A stretch of DNA of 64,000 nucleotides from Taibaiella sp041660405 (GTDB lineage: Bacteria; Bacteroidota; Bacteroidia; Chitinophagales; Chitinophagaceae): the NCBI GenBank assembly GCA_041660405.1, contig JBAZWL010000003.1, positions 62,001-126,000 on the forward strand, read 5' to 3'. The translations under genes were made by a program, and so were the position numbers. The notes below the pieces were generated by a model, which was not told where the DNA came from, did not search any database, and was given only the letters and a program-made list of their open reading frames with translations. Below, in pieces: positions 32,030-40,371 of this stretch (its first letter is position 1; every line of letters begins with the position of its first letter).

Positions 32030-32929
32030 TTACATTTTATCTATCAGTAAAGCCAGCAATACTGTTGGTAAATATAGGAACGATGAATACATCAGCCTTT
32101 TGGCCGACTTGCGATCATTCTTAATATAAAAAATAAAAGAAGTGAAGGTGTATAGTAATGCAGCACCTATGGATATCCACATGCCGGTAATGCCGCTTAA
32201 CCCAAGCTGGTAGGGTAGCATGGCTAAAGGTATAAGGGTAAGACTGTAAAAAATACATTGCAAACCAGTAAATGAAGTTTTACCTTCCTTGGAAGGCAAC
32301 ATACGGATGCCGGCTTTTAAATAATCTTCATAGCCTACCCAGGCAATAGCCCAGAAATGGGGGAACTGCCAGAAAAACTGTATCAGAAATAATGCCCATC
32401 CACCAAGACCAAGACTTCCGGTAGCGGCTACCCAGCCAATAAGCGGGGGAAGTGCTCCAGGAATAGCACCTATAAAAGTAGCGATCGGATGGATCTTCTT
32501 CATAGGGGTGTAAGCAAAACCGTAAAGTAATAGAGAAAGTAAGCTGAGCATAGCAGCAGCCACATTAAAATAATAAGCTAACAAGCCAACGCCCGCTACT
32601 GCAGAAACAATACAAAGTGTCCAGGCTTCAGCCACGCCCATACGTTCATCGGGCAAGGGGCGTACCATAGTTCTTTTCATGAGCCTGTCGCTGTAACGCT
32701 CCAATATCTGATTGATAATATTGGCACCATTGGTTACCAGCATACCGCCAATAAACAGGATGATGACATTTTTCCAGATAAATGGAATGCCGGGAACAAT
32801 AAGATACCCTACTACACTGGAGAATACTACCATGAAACTCAAATTGGGTTTCATCAATTGTGAATAGTCGCGTATTTTGGCAACTACAGTAGCGTATTCT
32901 TTTACTTTTATTGGCTCTTCCCGAAGCAT
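32030..32929 (-). CDS. cyoE: Protoheme IX farnesyltransferase (haem O synthase)
   Basis: UbiA-family prenyltransferase that adds a farnesyl group to haem B, making haem O for the oxidase. The protein has 299 residues from the ATG at 32929 (MLREEPIKVKEY). The prenyl diphosphate motif is NQILERYSDRLMKRT, with Glu at the first acidic position, a variant usual in Bacteroidota; RPLPDERM follows. The second motif region is WVGYEDYLKAGIRMLPSKEG. About eight to nine transmembrane helices are visible. The -7 box at 32972-32979 overlaps the longer possible start, supporting the shorter protein. It is the first gene of the oxidase operon. Confidence 0.93.
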   Translation of the reverse strand: MLREEPIKVKEYATVVAKIRDYSQLMKPNLSFMVVFSSVVGYLIVPGIPFIWKNVIILFIGGMLVTNGANIINQILERYSDRLMKRTMVRPLPDERMGVAEAWTLCIVSAVAGVGLLAYYFNVAAAMLSLLSLLLYGFAYTPMKKIHPIATFIGAIPGALPPLIGWVAATGSLGLGGWALFLIQFFWQFPHFWAIAWVGYEDYLKAGIRMLPSKEGKTSFTGLQCIFYSLTLIPLAMLPYQLGLSGITGMWISIGAALLYTFTSFIFYIKNDRKSAKRLMYSSFLYLPTVLLALLIDKM

Positions 32930-32971
32930 GGAATGAATTGAATATTGTAATGGAACGGTGGAATCGGATCG

Positions 32972-32979
32972 CAAAGGTA
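32972..32979 (-). promoter_or_regulatory. Predicted -7 box of the cyoE operon
   Basis: TACCTTTG on the minus strand, exact consensus, 42 nt before the ATG at 32929. Confidence 0.5.
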
Positions 32980-33168
32980 AAAGTTTTACCGTTTTTTTAC
33001 AGAAGAAATTTAAATTAGCCTTACGGCTTGATTTAGATCATGTTTTTGGAGATTATTTTCGACAGTTATATGGTAAAATAAACGACATGAAAAAAGCGGG
33101 AGAAAATATCTCCCGCCTGTATTGCAGTTTAGGCTTAGTTCCGCTATGGCCAACGTTCATTATAACAC

Positions 33169-33495
33169 CTACACCGCAAAACTCTCTCCGCATGCACAAG
33201 TACGACTGGCATTTGGATTTATAAAATGAAAACCTTTTCCATTAAGGCCTGCTGTAAATTCCAAAGTAGTATCACAAAGATAAAGAAAACTTTTGATATC
33301 CGTAACCAATTTTATACCCTTGTCTTCGAATACCTGGTCCCCTTTCTGAGGCTCATTGTCAAAGTCAAGTTTATACGAAAGTCCGGAGCAACCGCCCCCA
33401 ACCACACTCACACGGAGAAAATAATCCGGCCCGAGATGCTCTTCCTCATGTATTTGCAATACCCTTTCTTTGGCCTTATCCGTAATATATATCAT
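33169..33495 (-). CDS. A-type iron-sulfur carrier (IscA/SufA/ErpA family)
   Basis: Fe-S cluster carrier of 108 residues. The three cluster-binding cysteines are present: Cys36 in GGGCSGLSY and Cys100 and Cys102 in RTCACGESF. A-type carriers receive clusters from the scaffold and pass them to apo-proteins. The full-length domain has no extra parts. It has its own -7 box and is 111 nt downstream of an IscS-like desulfurase gene on the same strand, which fits a joint role, although scaffold genes (sufB/C/D or iscU) are not nearby. Confidence 0.93.
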   Translation of the reverse strand: MIYITDKAKERVLQIHEEEHLGPDYFLRVSVVGGGCSGLSYKLDFDNEPQKGDQVFEDKGIKLVTDIKSFLYLCDTTLEFTAGLNGKGFHFINPNASRTCACGESFAV

Positions 33496-33557
33496 AATTC
33501 AATAATTTATCTTATGTTTTAATGTGGTTAACATAAGTGTAAACTACTTTTCGCGGG

Positions 33558-33565
33558 CAAAGTTA
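33558..33565 (-). promoter_or_regulatory. Predicted -7 box of the A-type carrier gene
   Basis: TAACTTTG on the minus strand, exact consensus, 62 nt before the ATG; the 3' end of the upstream desulfurase gene is 41 bp away. Confidence 0.45.
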
Positions 33566-33606
33566 AATTTTATTTAAAACTTCACCTAAAAAAAGTAAGT
33601 ACTAAC

Positions 33607-34746
33607 TTATGCTCCTTGTTTTAGAACTGCTTCTGTAATTTTTATTATTGCAAAATCAACTTCTAAATCTGTCGTAAATTTTCCAAGGCTTAATCTTACA
33701 GAACCCTTAATGCGCTCATCTTCAAGACCCATAGCTTGCAATACATGCGATGGCTCTTTAGAAGCAGATGTACAGGCCGACCCCACAGAAAAAGCAATTT
33801 CACTATTTAACAAACTCACCAGCCGTTCTGCTTTTATCCTTTCAAAGGAAATATTGCTGACATGTGTCATCCTATTTTGCACATTTCCATTTACTCTTGA
33901 ACCATCAATCTGCAATAATGCCTGTTCCAATTTATTTCTTAAAATGCCCAATCGTTTTGCCTCCGCATCCATGTGCAATATATTGATCTCTGCTGCTTTG
34001 CCTAAGCCAACTATTGCCGGAACGTTAAGTGTACCGCTTCTGTATCCGCGCTCATGTCCACCTCCGTCAATCTGGGCCATCAGCCGCACTCTCGGATCTT
34101 TTCTTCTGATATAAAGAGCACCCACACCTTTGGGGCCATAAAACTTATGTGCACTTAAGGCCAGTATGTCAATATTTTCTTCCTGGACATCTATCTTAAC
34201 TTTGCCTGCAGCTTGCGTAGCATCTGTAAAAAAAAGAACTTTATGTTGACGCGCAATTGCTCCAATCTGTTTCACCGGTTGTATTACGCCCGTTTCATTA
34301 TTCGCATACATTACAGCAATCAAAATAGTATCTAGCCTGATTGCTTTTTGTAATGCTTCAATATCTATCAACCCATCAGAGCCTACATTTAAATAAGTAA
34401 TTTCAGCTCCCTGCCTTTCCAGATGTTTGCAGGTATCCAATACCGCTTTATGTTCTGTGGCGCAGGTAATGATGTGTTTCCCTTTTGCCGCATACATTTC
34501 AAAGACACCTTTCAACGCCAGGTTACATCCTTCAGTACTACCCGAAGTAAAAATAACCTCTTGGGGCGTAGCGTTGACCAACAACGCAATCTGCTTCCTG
34601 GCCTGCTCTACAGCTTCATCAGCTATCCATCCGTATGGATGAGTTTTGGATGCAGCATTCCCAAATTTCTGCGTGAAATAAGGTAGCATAGCCTCCACAA
34701 CTTCCGGATCACAAGGGGTAGTAGCGTTATAGTCTAAATATATCAT
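33607..34746 (-). CDS. Cysteine desulfurase, IscS/NifS type
   Basis: PLP enzyme of 379 residues that takes sulfur from cysteine for Fe-S clusters and thio-modified tRNA. Class I features: YLDYNATTPCDPEV at the start, PLP loop SGSTEGCN, the His of ATEHKAV, the PLP lysine Lys201 in LSAHKFYGPKG, and the active-site cysteine Cys325 in GSACTSAS within a longer mobile loop than SufS has. A second desulfurase of SufS type is encoded at 48319, so the two probably serve different sulfur routes; in Bacteroidota the IscS-like enzyme is often linked to tRNA thiolation. It has a divergent promoter region shared with the epimerase gene. Confidence 0.93.
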   Translation of the reverse strand: MIYLDYNATTPCDPEVVEAMLPYFTQKFGNAASKTHPYGWIADEAVEQARKQIALLVNATPQEVIFTSGSTEGCNLALKGVFEMYAAKGKHIITCATEHKAVLDTCKHLERQGAEITYLNVGSDGLIDIEALQKAIRLDTILIAVMYANNETGVIQPVKQIGAIARQHKVLFFTDATQAAGKVKIDVQEENIDILALSAHKFYGPKGVGALYIRRKDPRVRLMAQIDGGGHERGYRSGTLNVPAIVGLGKAAEINILHMDAEAKRLGILRNKLEQALLQIDGSRVNGNVQNRMTHVSNISFERIKAERLVSLLNSEIAFSVGSACTSASKEPSHVLQAMGLEDERIKGSVRLSLGKFTTDLEVDFAIIKITEAVLKQGA

Positions 34747-34818
34747 GGAATGTATAAAAGATAAATTCGGATAGAAATTAATCCGGGCATAACATTCCCT
34801 TCAAAGTTTGCTTTCAGG

Positions 34819-34846
34819 CAAAATTAGCTTTATTGTTTTACTTTCG
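34819..34846. promoter_or_regulatory. Divergent -7 boxes between the desulfurase and epimerase genes
   Basis: Minus-strand TAATTTTG (34819-34826, exact consensus) faces the desulfurase gene; plus-strand TACTTTCG (34839-34846, one base off) faces the epimerase gene. The two boxes are 12 bp apart, so they may compete. Confidence 0.45.
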
Positions 34847-34903
34847 CTTTTCTGTAATCATTGCCTGTATTGATTTTTGTATCTATAAAAACTATTAGAA
34901 AGT

Positions 34904-35305
34904 ATGAAGAAAGTAGAGCATATTGGAATAGCGGTAAATAACCTGGAAATATCTGTGCCTTTATTTGAAAAATTGTTGGATACAATTTGCTATAAAAAAG
35001 AAACAGTGGAAAGTGAAGGCGTGAATACAGCCTTTTTTCAAAAGGGTGAAACCAAGATAGAACTACTCGAAGCTACTAAAGAGGAAAGCCCTATTGCGAA
35101 GTTCATTGATAAGAAAGGAGAAGGTATGCATCATATTGCCTTTGATGTTGAAGATATTGAAGCCGAAATGAAAAGGCTTAAGAATGAAGGTTTTATATTG
35201 TTGAATGATAAACCAAAACACGGCGCTGATAATAAACTCGTGTGTTTCCTGCATCCTAAAGGTACCAATGGTGTATTGATTGAACTTTGCCAGGAGATCA
35301 GGTAA
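34904..35305 (+). CDS. mce: Methylmalonyl-CoA epimerase
   Basis: Glyoxalase/VOC-fold protein of 133 residues that interconverts (2R)- and (2S)-methylmalonyl-CoA in propionate metabolism. Two VOC halves are seen: KVEHIGIAVNNLEISVPLFE (His7) and GMHHIAFDVEDIEAEMKRL (His residues at about 80), with Glu ligands in KIELLEA and VLIELCQ at the ends of the halves. This matches the typical four metal ligands. Methylmalonyl-CoA mutase is not in this window. It is a single gene, divergent from the desulfurase. Confidence 0.92.
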   Translation: MKKVEHIGIAVNNLEISVPLFEKLLDTICYKKETVESEGVNTAFFQKGETKIELLEATKEESPIAKFIDKKGEGMHHIAFDVEDIEAEMKRLKNEGFILLNDKPKHGADNKLVCFLHPKGTNGVLIELCQEIR

Positions 35306-35372
35306 TTACAGATATCTGATTTTAAATTTTGAATGATTAATATTTAGGATGATCGCATCGATGTGTTTCCCT

Positions 35373-35380
35373 TACTTTTG
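35373..35380 (+). promoter_or_regulatory. Predicted -7 box of the SNF2 helicase gene
   Basis: TACTTTTG, exact consensus, 21 nt before the ATG at 35402; excludes the longer start at 35363. Confidence 0.5.
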
Positions 35381-35401
35381 CGCTCCCGAAAATTAAATAG
35401 T

Positions 35402-38269
35402 ATGCCTCCCAATACGCCTCCAAGAACAGTGCCGGTAGCCACATTGGTGCTTTGCCCGGAAGAGATATTTAATCATAACAGCATTTTTAATTCCCTGCAT
35501 ATCCGCTCGGGCAGCAGTGTACCTTTTGAAATGTTTCCGTTGGATGAAGTGCAGATCGAACGTTATTTTAGTAAGTATTCTCCTGAAGGTAAAAAGATAC
35601 TGTCCCGATTCAATGATGATGATATTGCTTTTGAAGTAAGCCAACTGAAAAAGAGGCATGCAAAAGAAAAATCCGGGATCCCACTTGAAAAATTCCTGGA
35701 CAAAACAGTGGTTCGTTACATACAGGAAATACTAAGTAATCTCTTGCATGAAGTACATGATCTTAGAACTTATCATCGCGTAAAAAATCCGCAGACAGGA
35801 AATTACCTGATATCTAAGTGCAATATTCTGAAAGATGTGCCTGAACTCACTTTTGAAGTGAAAAAGAATAATGATGGCGGGTTATATGTGGAGCCGGTAG
35901 TCAATTGTGGTGGGCTGGTTTATAATTTGAATGAACTCAAACGATATAAGTTTTTAATTGAAACAGAGGGTAATTATTACACACTACGCTCTGCAGATCA
36001 TCTTACACTGGAATGGCTGGAACTTAGTCAGCCACAACAATTCAGCTATAATGAAGTATTGTTTTCGCAACGTATAGTTCAGAAGCTGGAAGAAACACAT
36101 AAAGTAAACAGGAACGATCTTTTTACAAAAAAAGAGATTAATACCTTGCCGGTAAACTGTGTTTATCTAAGTGAGATCAGCGATTCGATGCTCATGTTTA
36201 CACCCCGTTGGAAATATGATGGCATTATTGTGGAAGGGATTTGGAAAGAAAAGCATGAGACCATCAGGAACGGCGAGGCTTACAGCATTTTAAGGAATAA
36301 AGAGGCAGAAGAGCAATTTACTGCTTACCTGCAATCCCTGCATCCCAATTTCGCAAAGCAAAGCAATAAATTTTTCTACCTGACCTTTGCTGATGCCAAA
36401 AAGAAACAATGGTTCCTGAAGGCCTACCATGGCCTGATAGAGCAGGATTCAGAAATGATAGGATTGGAAATGTTACGTCATTTCCGATATTCTGCACATT
36501 CACCTGCCACCGAAATGCGTATTCTGAAACAGGAAGAAGAAACCCTTACACTTAGTTTGACTATACACTTCGATAAAGAATCTATTTCTTTGCCTGAACT
36601 TCAAAAACTGTTAATTGCCGGGCAGAACTCTATTCTGCTGAAAGATAGTACCATAGGCATTTTTAACGATGAATGGGTGGCTCAATATACTCCGATCATC
36701 AAGCATGGTAAGATATCAAAAGGCGAAATAACCATTCCTCAATGGATCATGCTTAGCCTGGAAAAAGGTGCGGCTAAAGAAGTGTTGGAGCCTTCCATCA
36801 ATGAAGAATGGTTGAAAAGCTGGTTGCTTTGGCAAGATGAGCAACAGATTGTGTATCCCGTGCCGGGAACCGTTCAGGCTACTTTACGCCCTTATCAACA
36901 CAAAGGTTTTGAATGGCTGGCTTTACTGTCAGAGATTGGCGCAGGCGCTTGCCTGGCCGATGATATGGGATTGGGAAAAACATTGCAAACTATCACATTC
37001 TTAAGTTGGAGACAACAACGAAATTCGGAAGCAAGGCATATTATAGCGTGCCCTGCATCGTTAATTTACAACTGGAAACAGGAGTTGGACAAGTTTGCCC
37101 CACAGCTTAAAACGCTTATCTACAATGGTTTTCAGCGTAGTGTGGAAGACTTTTTTAATACAGGTTGCCAGGTGCTTATCTGTAGTTATGGAACTTTGCG
37201 TAGCGATATTGAGAAACTCAACATCATACCCTGGGACGTAGCTGTAGTAGATGAAAGCCAGAATATTAAAAATGTGCAGGCACAAATAACCCGTGCCGCT
37301 GTTCAGCTGAACGCCAGGGCACGCGTGGCTTTGAGTGGTACTCCTATTATGAACAATACCTTTGACCTGTATGCACAATTGAATTTCCTGTTGCCCGGAA
37401 TGTTTGGCGGACAAGAATTCTTCCGGAAAGAATATGCCAATCCTATTGACCGCGATGGTGATAAGGAAAAAATAAAAGCTTTGCAACAAATGACAGCACC
37501 ATTTGTGCTTCGCCGCACTAAAGAGCAGGTAGCTACTGATCTTCCCGAAAAAACAGAAAGTGTATTATGGTGTGAGATGGGAGCGGCTCAAATGGAAGTA
37601 TACAACAAAGTAAAACACCAGATCAGGGACAGCATTTTCCTGGATATTAAAACAGGTGGCTTTGAGAAGAACAAACTTAATATTCTGCAAGGGATATTAA
37701 AGCTGCGCCAGGTGTGCGGTTCACCACAATTACTCGCAGAGAATAAGGATTGTGAAGAAGCAATAAAAATTGATGTATTGATGGAGGAATTGCAAAATCT
37801 GAAGCAAAACAAGACTCTTGTTTTTTCGCAATTCAAAGGCATGTTGCACCTTATAGCAGCTCAATGCAAAGCATTAAACATAAGCTATTTTCATTTTGAT
37901 GGTGATACACCCATTGCTGAAAGGCAGGCCATGGTAAGCCGTTTCCAGGAAAGTGATGATACAACAAGAGTATTTTTGATTAGTCTTAAAAGCGGCAACG
38001 CAGGACTTAACCTTACTGCTGCAGATTACGTATTCCTGGTAGATCCATGGTGGAATACTGCGGTTCAGCAGCAAGCCATAGATCGCACGCATCGTATAGG
38101 ACAGACCAAAAGCGTTTTTGCCTATAAGATGATCTGTAAGGATACTATTGAAGAAAGAATTATAGAATTGCAGCAAAAGAAAAAAACATTATCAGAAGAG
38201 CTGATCAGTGCCGAAGAAGGTTTTGTAAAGAACCTGAGCGAAGAAGATGTAGTGTATCTGTTCGGATAA
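35402..38269 (+). CDS. SNF2/RapA-type DEAD-like helicase
   Basis: SF2 ATPase of 955 residues from the ATG at 35402 (MPPNTPPRTVPVAT). The N-terminal 470 residues are not recognised; this is a long alpha/beta region in place of the SWIM zinc finger of many bacterial SNF2 proteins. The helicase core starts at about 490: motif I DDMGLGKT (about 520-527), motif II DESQ (617-620, in place of DEAH/DEAQ), motif III LSGTPIMN, then FDGDTPIAERQ, SLKSGNAGLNLTAAD (motif V) and QAIDRTHRIGQ (motif VI, about 893-900). SNF2 proteins translocate on double-stranded DNA and move bound proteins. The gene stands alone and ends in a 40-bp palindrome terminator. No restriction or defence genes are adjacent. Confidence 0.9.
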   Translation: MPPNTPPRTVPVATLVLCPEEIFNHNSIFNSLHIRSGSSVPFEMFPLDEVQIERYFSKYSPEGKKILSRFNDDDIAFEVSQLKKRHAKEKSGIPLEKFLDKTVVRYIQEILSNLLHEVHDLRTYHRVKNPQTGNYLISKCNILKDVPELTFEVKKNNDGGLYVEPVVNCGGLVYNLNELKRYKFLIETEGNYYTLRSADHLTLEWLELSQPQQFSYNEVLFSQRIVQKLEETHKVNRNDLFTKKEINTLPVNCVYLSEISDSMLMFTPRWKYDGIIVEGIWKEKHETIRNGEAYSILRNKEAEEQFTAYLQSLHPNFAKQSNKFFYLTFADAKKKQWFLKAYHGLIEQDSEMIGLEMLRHFRYSAHSPATEMRILKQEEETLTLSLTIHFDKESISLPELQKLLIAGQNSILLKDSTIGIFNDEWVAQYTPIIKHGKISKGEITIPQWIMLSLEKGAAKEVLEPSINEEWLKSWLLWQDEQQIVYPVPGTVQATLRPYQHKGFEWLALLSEIGAGACLADDMGLGKTLQTITFLSWRQQRNSEARHIIACPASLIYNWKQELDKFAPQLKTLIYNGFQRSVEDFFNTGCQVLICSYGTLRSDIEKLNIIPWDVAVVDESQNIKNVQAQITRAAVQLNARARVALSGTPIMNNTFDLYAQLNFLLPGMFGGQEFFRKEYANPIDRDGDKEKIKALQQMTAPFVLRRTKEQVATDLPEKTESVLWCEMGAAQMEVYNKVKHQIRDSIFLDIKTGGFEKNKLNILQGILKLRQVCGSPQLLAENKDCEEAIKIDVLMEELQNLKQNKTLVFSQFKGMLHLIAAQCKALNISYFHFDGDTPIAERQAMVSRFQESDDTTRVFLISLKSGNAGLNLTAADYVFLVDPWWNTAVQQQAIDRTHRIGQTKSVFAYKMICKDTIEERIIELQQKKKTLSEELISAEEGFVKNLSEEDVVYLFG

Positions 38270-38280
38270 GAAATAAGAAC

Positions 38281-38323
38281 AAACGTAATAGCCTGCTGAT
38301 ATCAGCAGGCTATTACGTTTTGG
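38281..38323. terminator. 40-bp perfect palindrome terminator between convergent genes
   Basis: Perfect palindrome with 20-bp arms (38281-38300 and 38301-38320) starting AAACGTAATAGCC and followed by TTT. AAA/TTT on both sides allows termination from both directions, fitting its position between the convergent SNF2 and epimerase genes. Confidence 0.9.
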
Positions 38324-38346
38324 GCTGTCTTAGCTTGTTCTGGTTT

Positions 38347-39357
38347 CTACATCAATATGCCTATTCCCGGCCTTTGCAGCAAGCTTATTAAGCCATCTTC
38401 ATAACTAAGGCCTGCTCCTACATTATCTTTTAGCAATAACGGACCATCAATATCAGCATAATCAGCCAGCGGTAGCAAATGAGCAAGGGCAGTTGACCCT
38501 ACCGTACTTTCGCACATGCCACCCAGCATAATTTTTTTTCGGGCCTTTTTAGCTGCACGGATCATATTCAGGGCGGGCGTGATGCCTCCACACTTTGCAA
38601 GTTTTATATTAATGCCATCATACAGCTCAAGGCACAAGGCTGCATCTTTCTCTTCGCGGCAGGCTTCATCAGCTATTATCGGAATATTGGTGAGCTGTTT
38701 TAATGCCTTCATGCCTTCTATGTCGTCTCTGTGTAGTGGTTGTTCTATCAGTTCTATTTGAAATCTTTCCAGGTGCGGCAATATCGTTTTTGCCTGTTCC
38801 AGCGTCCAGGCTTCATTAGCATCTACACGGATTAATGCATCTGTAGCGCTACGCAACGCTTCCAATGCCGGCAAATCATGTTCCCCGCCAACCTTTAATT
38901 TATATATTGGAAATGGCTTTGCCTTTACCCTGTCCGCGATCTCTTCGGCACGAGTAATGCCTATAGTATAATCTGTAAGCGGAATATTTTTCCATTGAAG
39001 ACCTAATATGGAATATAAAGGTCTGCGACTGAGTTGTGCCCAGAGATCCCAGCCGGCCATATCCAATGCTGAAATAAGAAAATTCTGCCCCGGGATCAAA
39101 TGATGCAAAAAATGCCAGAACCGTTCGGGGGAATTCAGAGCATATCTTTCAATCATCATTTTGTTTTTTTCAAGCAACACAATCATTTCCTCAATGTTTG
39201 CGTTATAGTACCCGATCTGGGTTGCCTCACCCCAACCGGTGAGTTTACCAAGCCCCAGCGATAAAATGAGTGATGGTTGATGGGTCTTTATGCCCTTCGA
39301 AATAGCAAATGGGTACTCAAATGGCAGGTCGTATTGTTGATATTTTAATTGAAGCAT
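38347..39357 (-). CDS. Dipeptide epimerase (enolase superfamily)
   Basis: Enolase-superfamily epimerase of 336 residues, most like L-Ala-D/L-Glu epimerases (YkfB/YcjG) that recycle murein peptides. Catalytic and metal residues are visible: the KxK pair Lys153/Lys155 in YKLKVGG, Asp179 in RVDANEAW, Glu205 in IEQP, Asp230 in ADEAC, and the second acid/base lysine in NIKLAKCGG (about 252-255). The DxD motif for dipeptide alpha-ammonium binding could be YADIDGP near the C-terminus. No murein-peptide genes are next to it, so the exact dipeptide is uncertain. Confidence 0.88.
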   Translation of the reverse strand: MLQLKYQQYDLPFEYPFAISKGIKTHQPSLILSLGLGKLTGWGEATQIGYYNANIEEMIVLLEKNKMMIERYALNSPERFWHFLHHLIPGQNFLISALDMAGWDLWAQLSRRPLYSILGLQWKNIPLTDYTIGITRAEEIADRVKAKPFPIYKLKVGGEHDLPALEALRSATDALIRVDANEAWTLEQAKTILPHLERFQIELIEQPLHRDDIEGMKALKQLTNIPIIADEACREEKDAALCLELYDGINIKLAKCGGITPALNMIRAAKKARKKIMLGGMCESTVGSTALAHLLPLADYADIDGPLLLKDNVGAGLSYEDGLISLLQRPGIGILM

Positions 39358-39435
39358 AGTGTTGCAGATATCTGCAAATCTCTTGAGAACATTACAAACA
39401 AAGAAAAAATTTATTTTAAAAGCGCGCGCAACCGT

Positions 39436-39443
39436 TATCTTTG
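39436..39443 (+). promoter_or_regulatory. Predicted -7 box of the barrel gene at 39465
   Basis: TATCTTTG, exact consensus, 21 nt before the ATG at 39465; it overlaps the longer TTG start at 39441, which is therefore rejected. Confidence 0.5.
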
Positions 39444-39464
39444 CGCCTCAATTACATTGCACAT

Positions 39465-40175
39465 ATGAAGAAAATTATTGGAATGCTAACATTGGCCTTA
39501 GCTTTTTCATCAGTAGTTAATGCCCAGGATGGCGAAACAACACCCAAAAAGAAGGTTGTAAAACCATCAAGGGATTTCATAATGTTTCAACTGACATACG
39601 AAAACTGGGCTCAAACGCCGGATTCTGTAAAAATAGGTGGAATAGGAAGAGGATTTAATGCTTACTTGTGCTACGATTTCCCTATTTCTAAATCAAATTT
39701 CAGCTTTGCAGCAGGTATCGGTATCGGTACAAGTAATATTTATTTCGATGATCAGGTGCTGGTAATGAACACAACTGCTTCATCAGTGCGCTTCAGAAAT
39801 GTAGATACAGCTGCAGATACAGACCTTTACAAAAAAAGCAAATTGTCAACTGCATACCTGGAAGCTCCATTCGAGTTGCGTTTCTTTGGTAATAAAGAGA
39901 ATCGTAACCGTGGGTTCAAAGCGGCTATTGGTATGAAAGTAGGTTTATTGGTAGGTGCCCATACCAAGAATAAAAATACAGTGGCAGGGCCGTCTATAGT
40001 GGAAAAGGTAAATACAAAACGTTATATACAAGGATGGCGTTTTGCTCCTACAGCCCGCATAGGTTGGGGCAACTTTTCAGTATATGGTTCTTATAACCTG
40101 AGCCCATTATTCAATAGCGGCCAGGGCCCTGAAGTATATCCTTATTCAATCGGGATTTGTATTACAGGCCTATAA
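39465..40175 (+). CDS. Predicted outer-membrane beta-barrel protein
   Basis: Exported protein of 236 residues from the ATG at 39465. Signal peptide MKKIIGMLTLALAFSSVVNAQ, cleavage before QDGE. A basic stretch (TPKKKVVKPSRD) follows, then barrel-type strands such as DFIMFQLTYENWAQTP, YLCYDFPISKSNFSFAAGIG and, at the end, YPYSIGICITGL. I recall close relatives in many Bacteroidota annotated only as hypothetical or outer membrane beta-barrel. It has its own promoter and a strong terminator, so it is a single-gene unit. Confidence 0.72.
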   Translation: MKKIIGMLTLALAFSSVVNAQDGETTPKKKVVKPSRDFIMFQLTYENWAQTPDSVKIGGIGRGFNAYLCYDFPISKSNFSFAAGIGIGTSNIYFDDQVLVMNTTASSVRFRNVDTAADTDLYKKSKLSTAYLEAPFELRFFGNKENRNRGFKAAIGMKVGLLVGAHTKNKNTVAGPSIVEKVNTKRYIQGWRFAPTARIGWGNFSVYGSYNLSPLFNSGQGPEVYPYSIGICITGL

Positions 40176-40203
40176 TTATTTCAACATTTTATATCAGAAC
40201 AAC

Positions 40204-40237
40204 AAAAGCCGCTATATTCTAGCGGCTTTTGTTGTTT
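40204..40237 (+). terminator. Terminator after the barrel gene at 39465
   Basis: AAAAGCCGCTA / TAGCGGCTTTT, perfect 11-bp stem with a TATTC loop (40204-40230), followed by GTTGTTT. Confidence 0.9.
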
Positions 40238-40275
40238 CTTGTATTGAATCTCCCTTGCTCGAAGAGATTGACTTT

Positions 40276-40303
40276 GCAGAAACGTTGCGTGCAATGTTTC
40301 TGC
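40276..40303. repeat. 13-bp-arm hairpin with ACGTTG core
   Basis: GCAGAAACGTTGC-GT-GCAATGTTTCTGC, 12 of 13 pairs perfect and one G-T. The core matches that of the 54-bp hairpin at 11242-11295. It lies in the gap between convergent genes. Confidence 0.75.
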
Positions 40304-40321
40304 TTATTTGTTTATAAATGA

Positions 40322-40350
40322 AAGGAGGCAAACATTTCGCTTGCCTCCTT
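40322..40350 (-). terminator. Terminator after the HU/SPOR gene
   Basis: AAGGAGGCAA / TTGCCTCCTT, perfect 10-bp stem with a 9-nt loop, 22 nt after the stop codon on the minus strand. The following T run is weak. Confidence 0.7.
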
Positions 40351-40371
40351 CAACTATCTTCATTGTATCTT

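Noticed and set aside
35402..38269. Part of a DISARM-type or other SNF2 defence system
   Set aside because: No methyltransferase, nuclease or other defence gene is next to it; it is a single gene between housekeeping genes.
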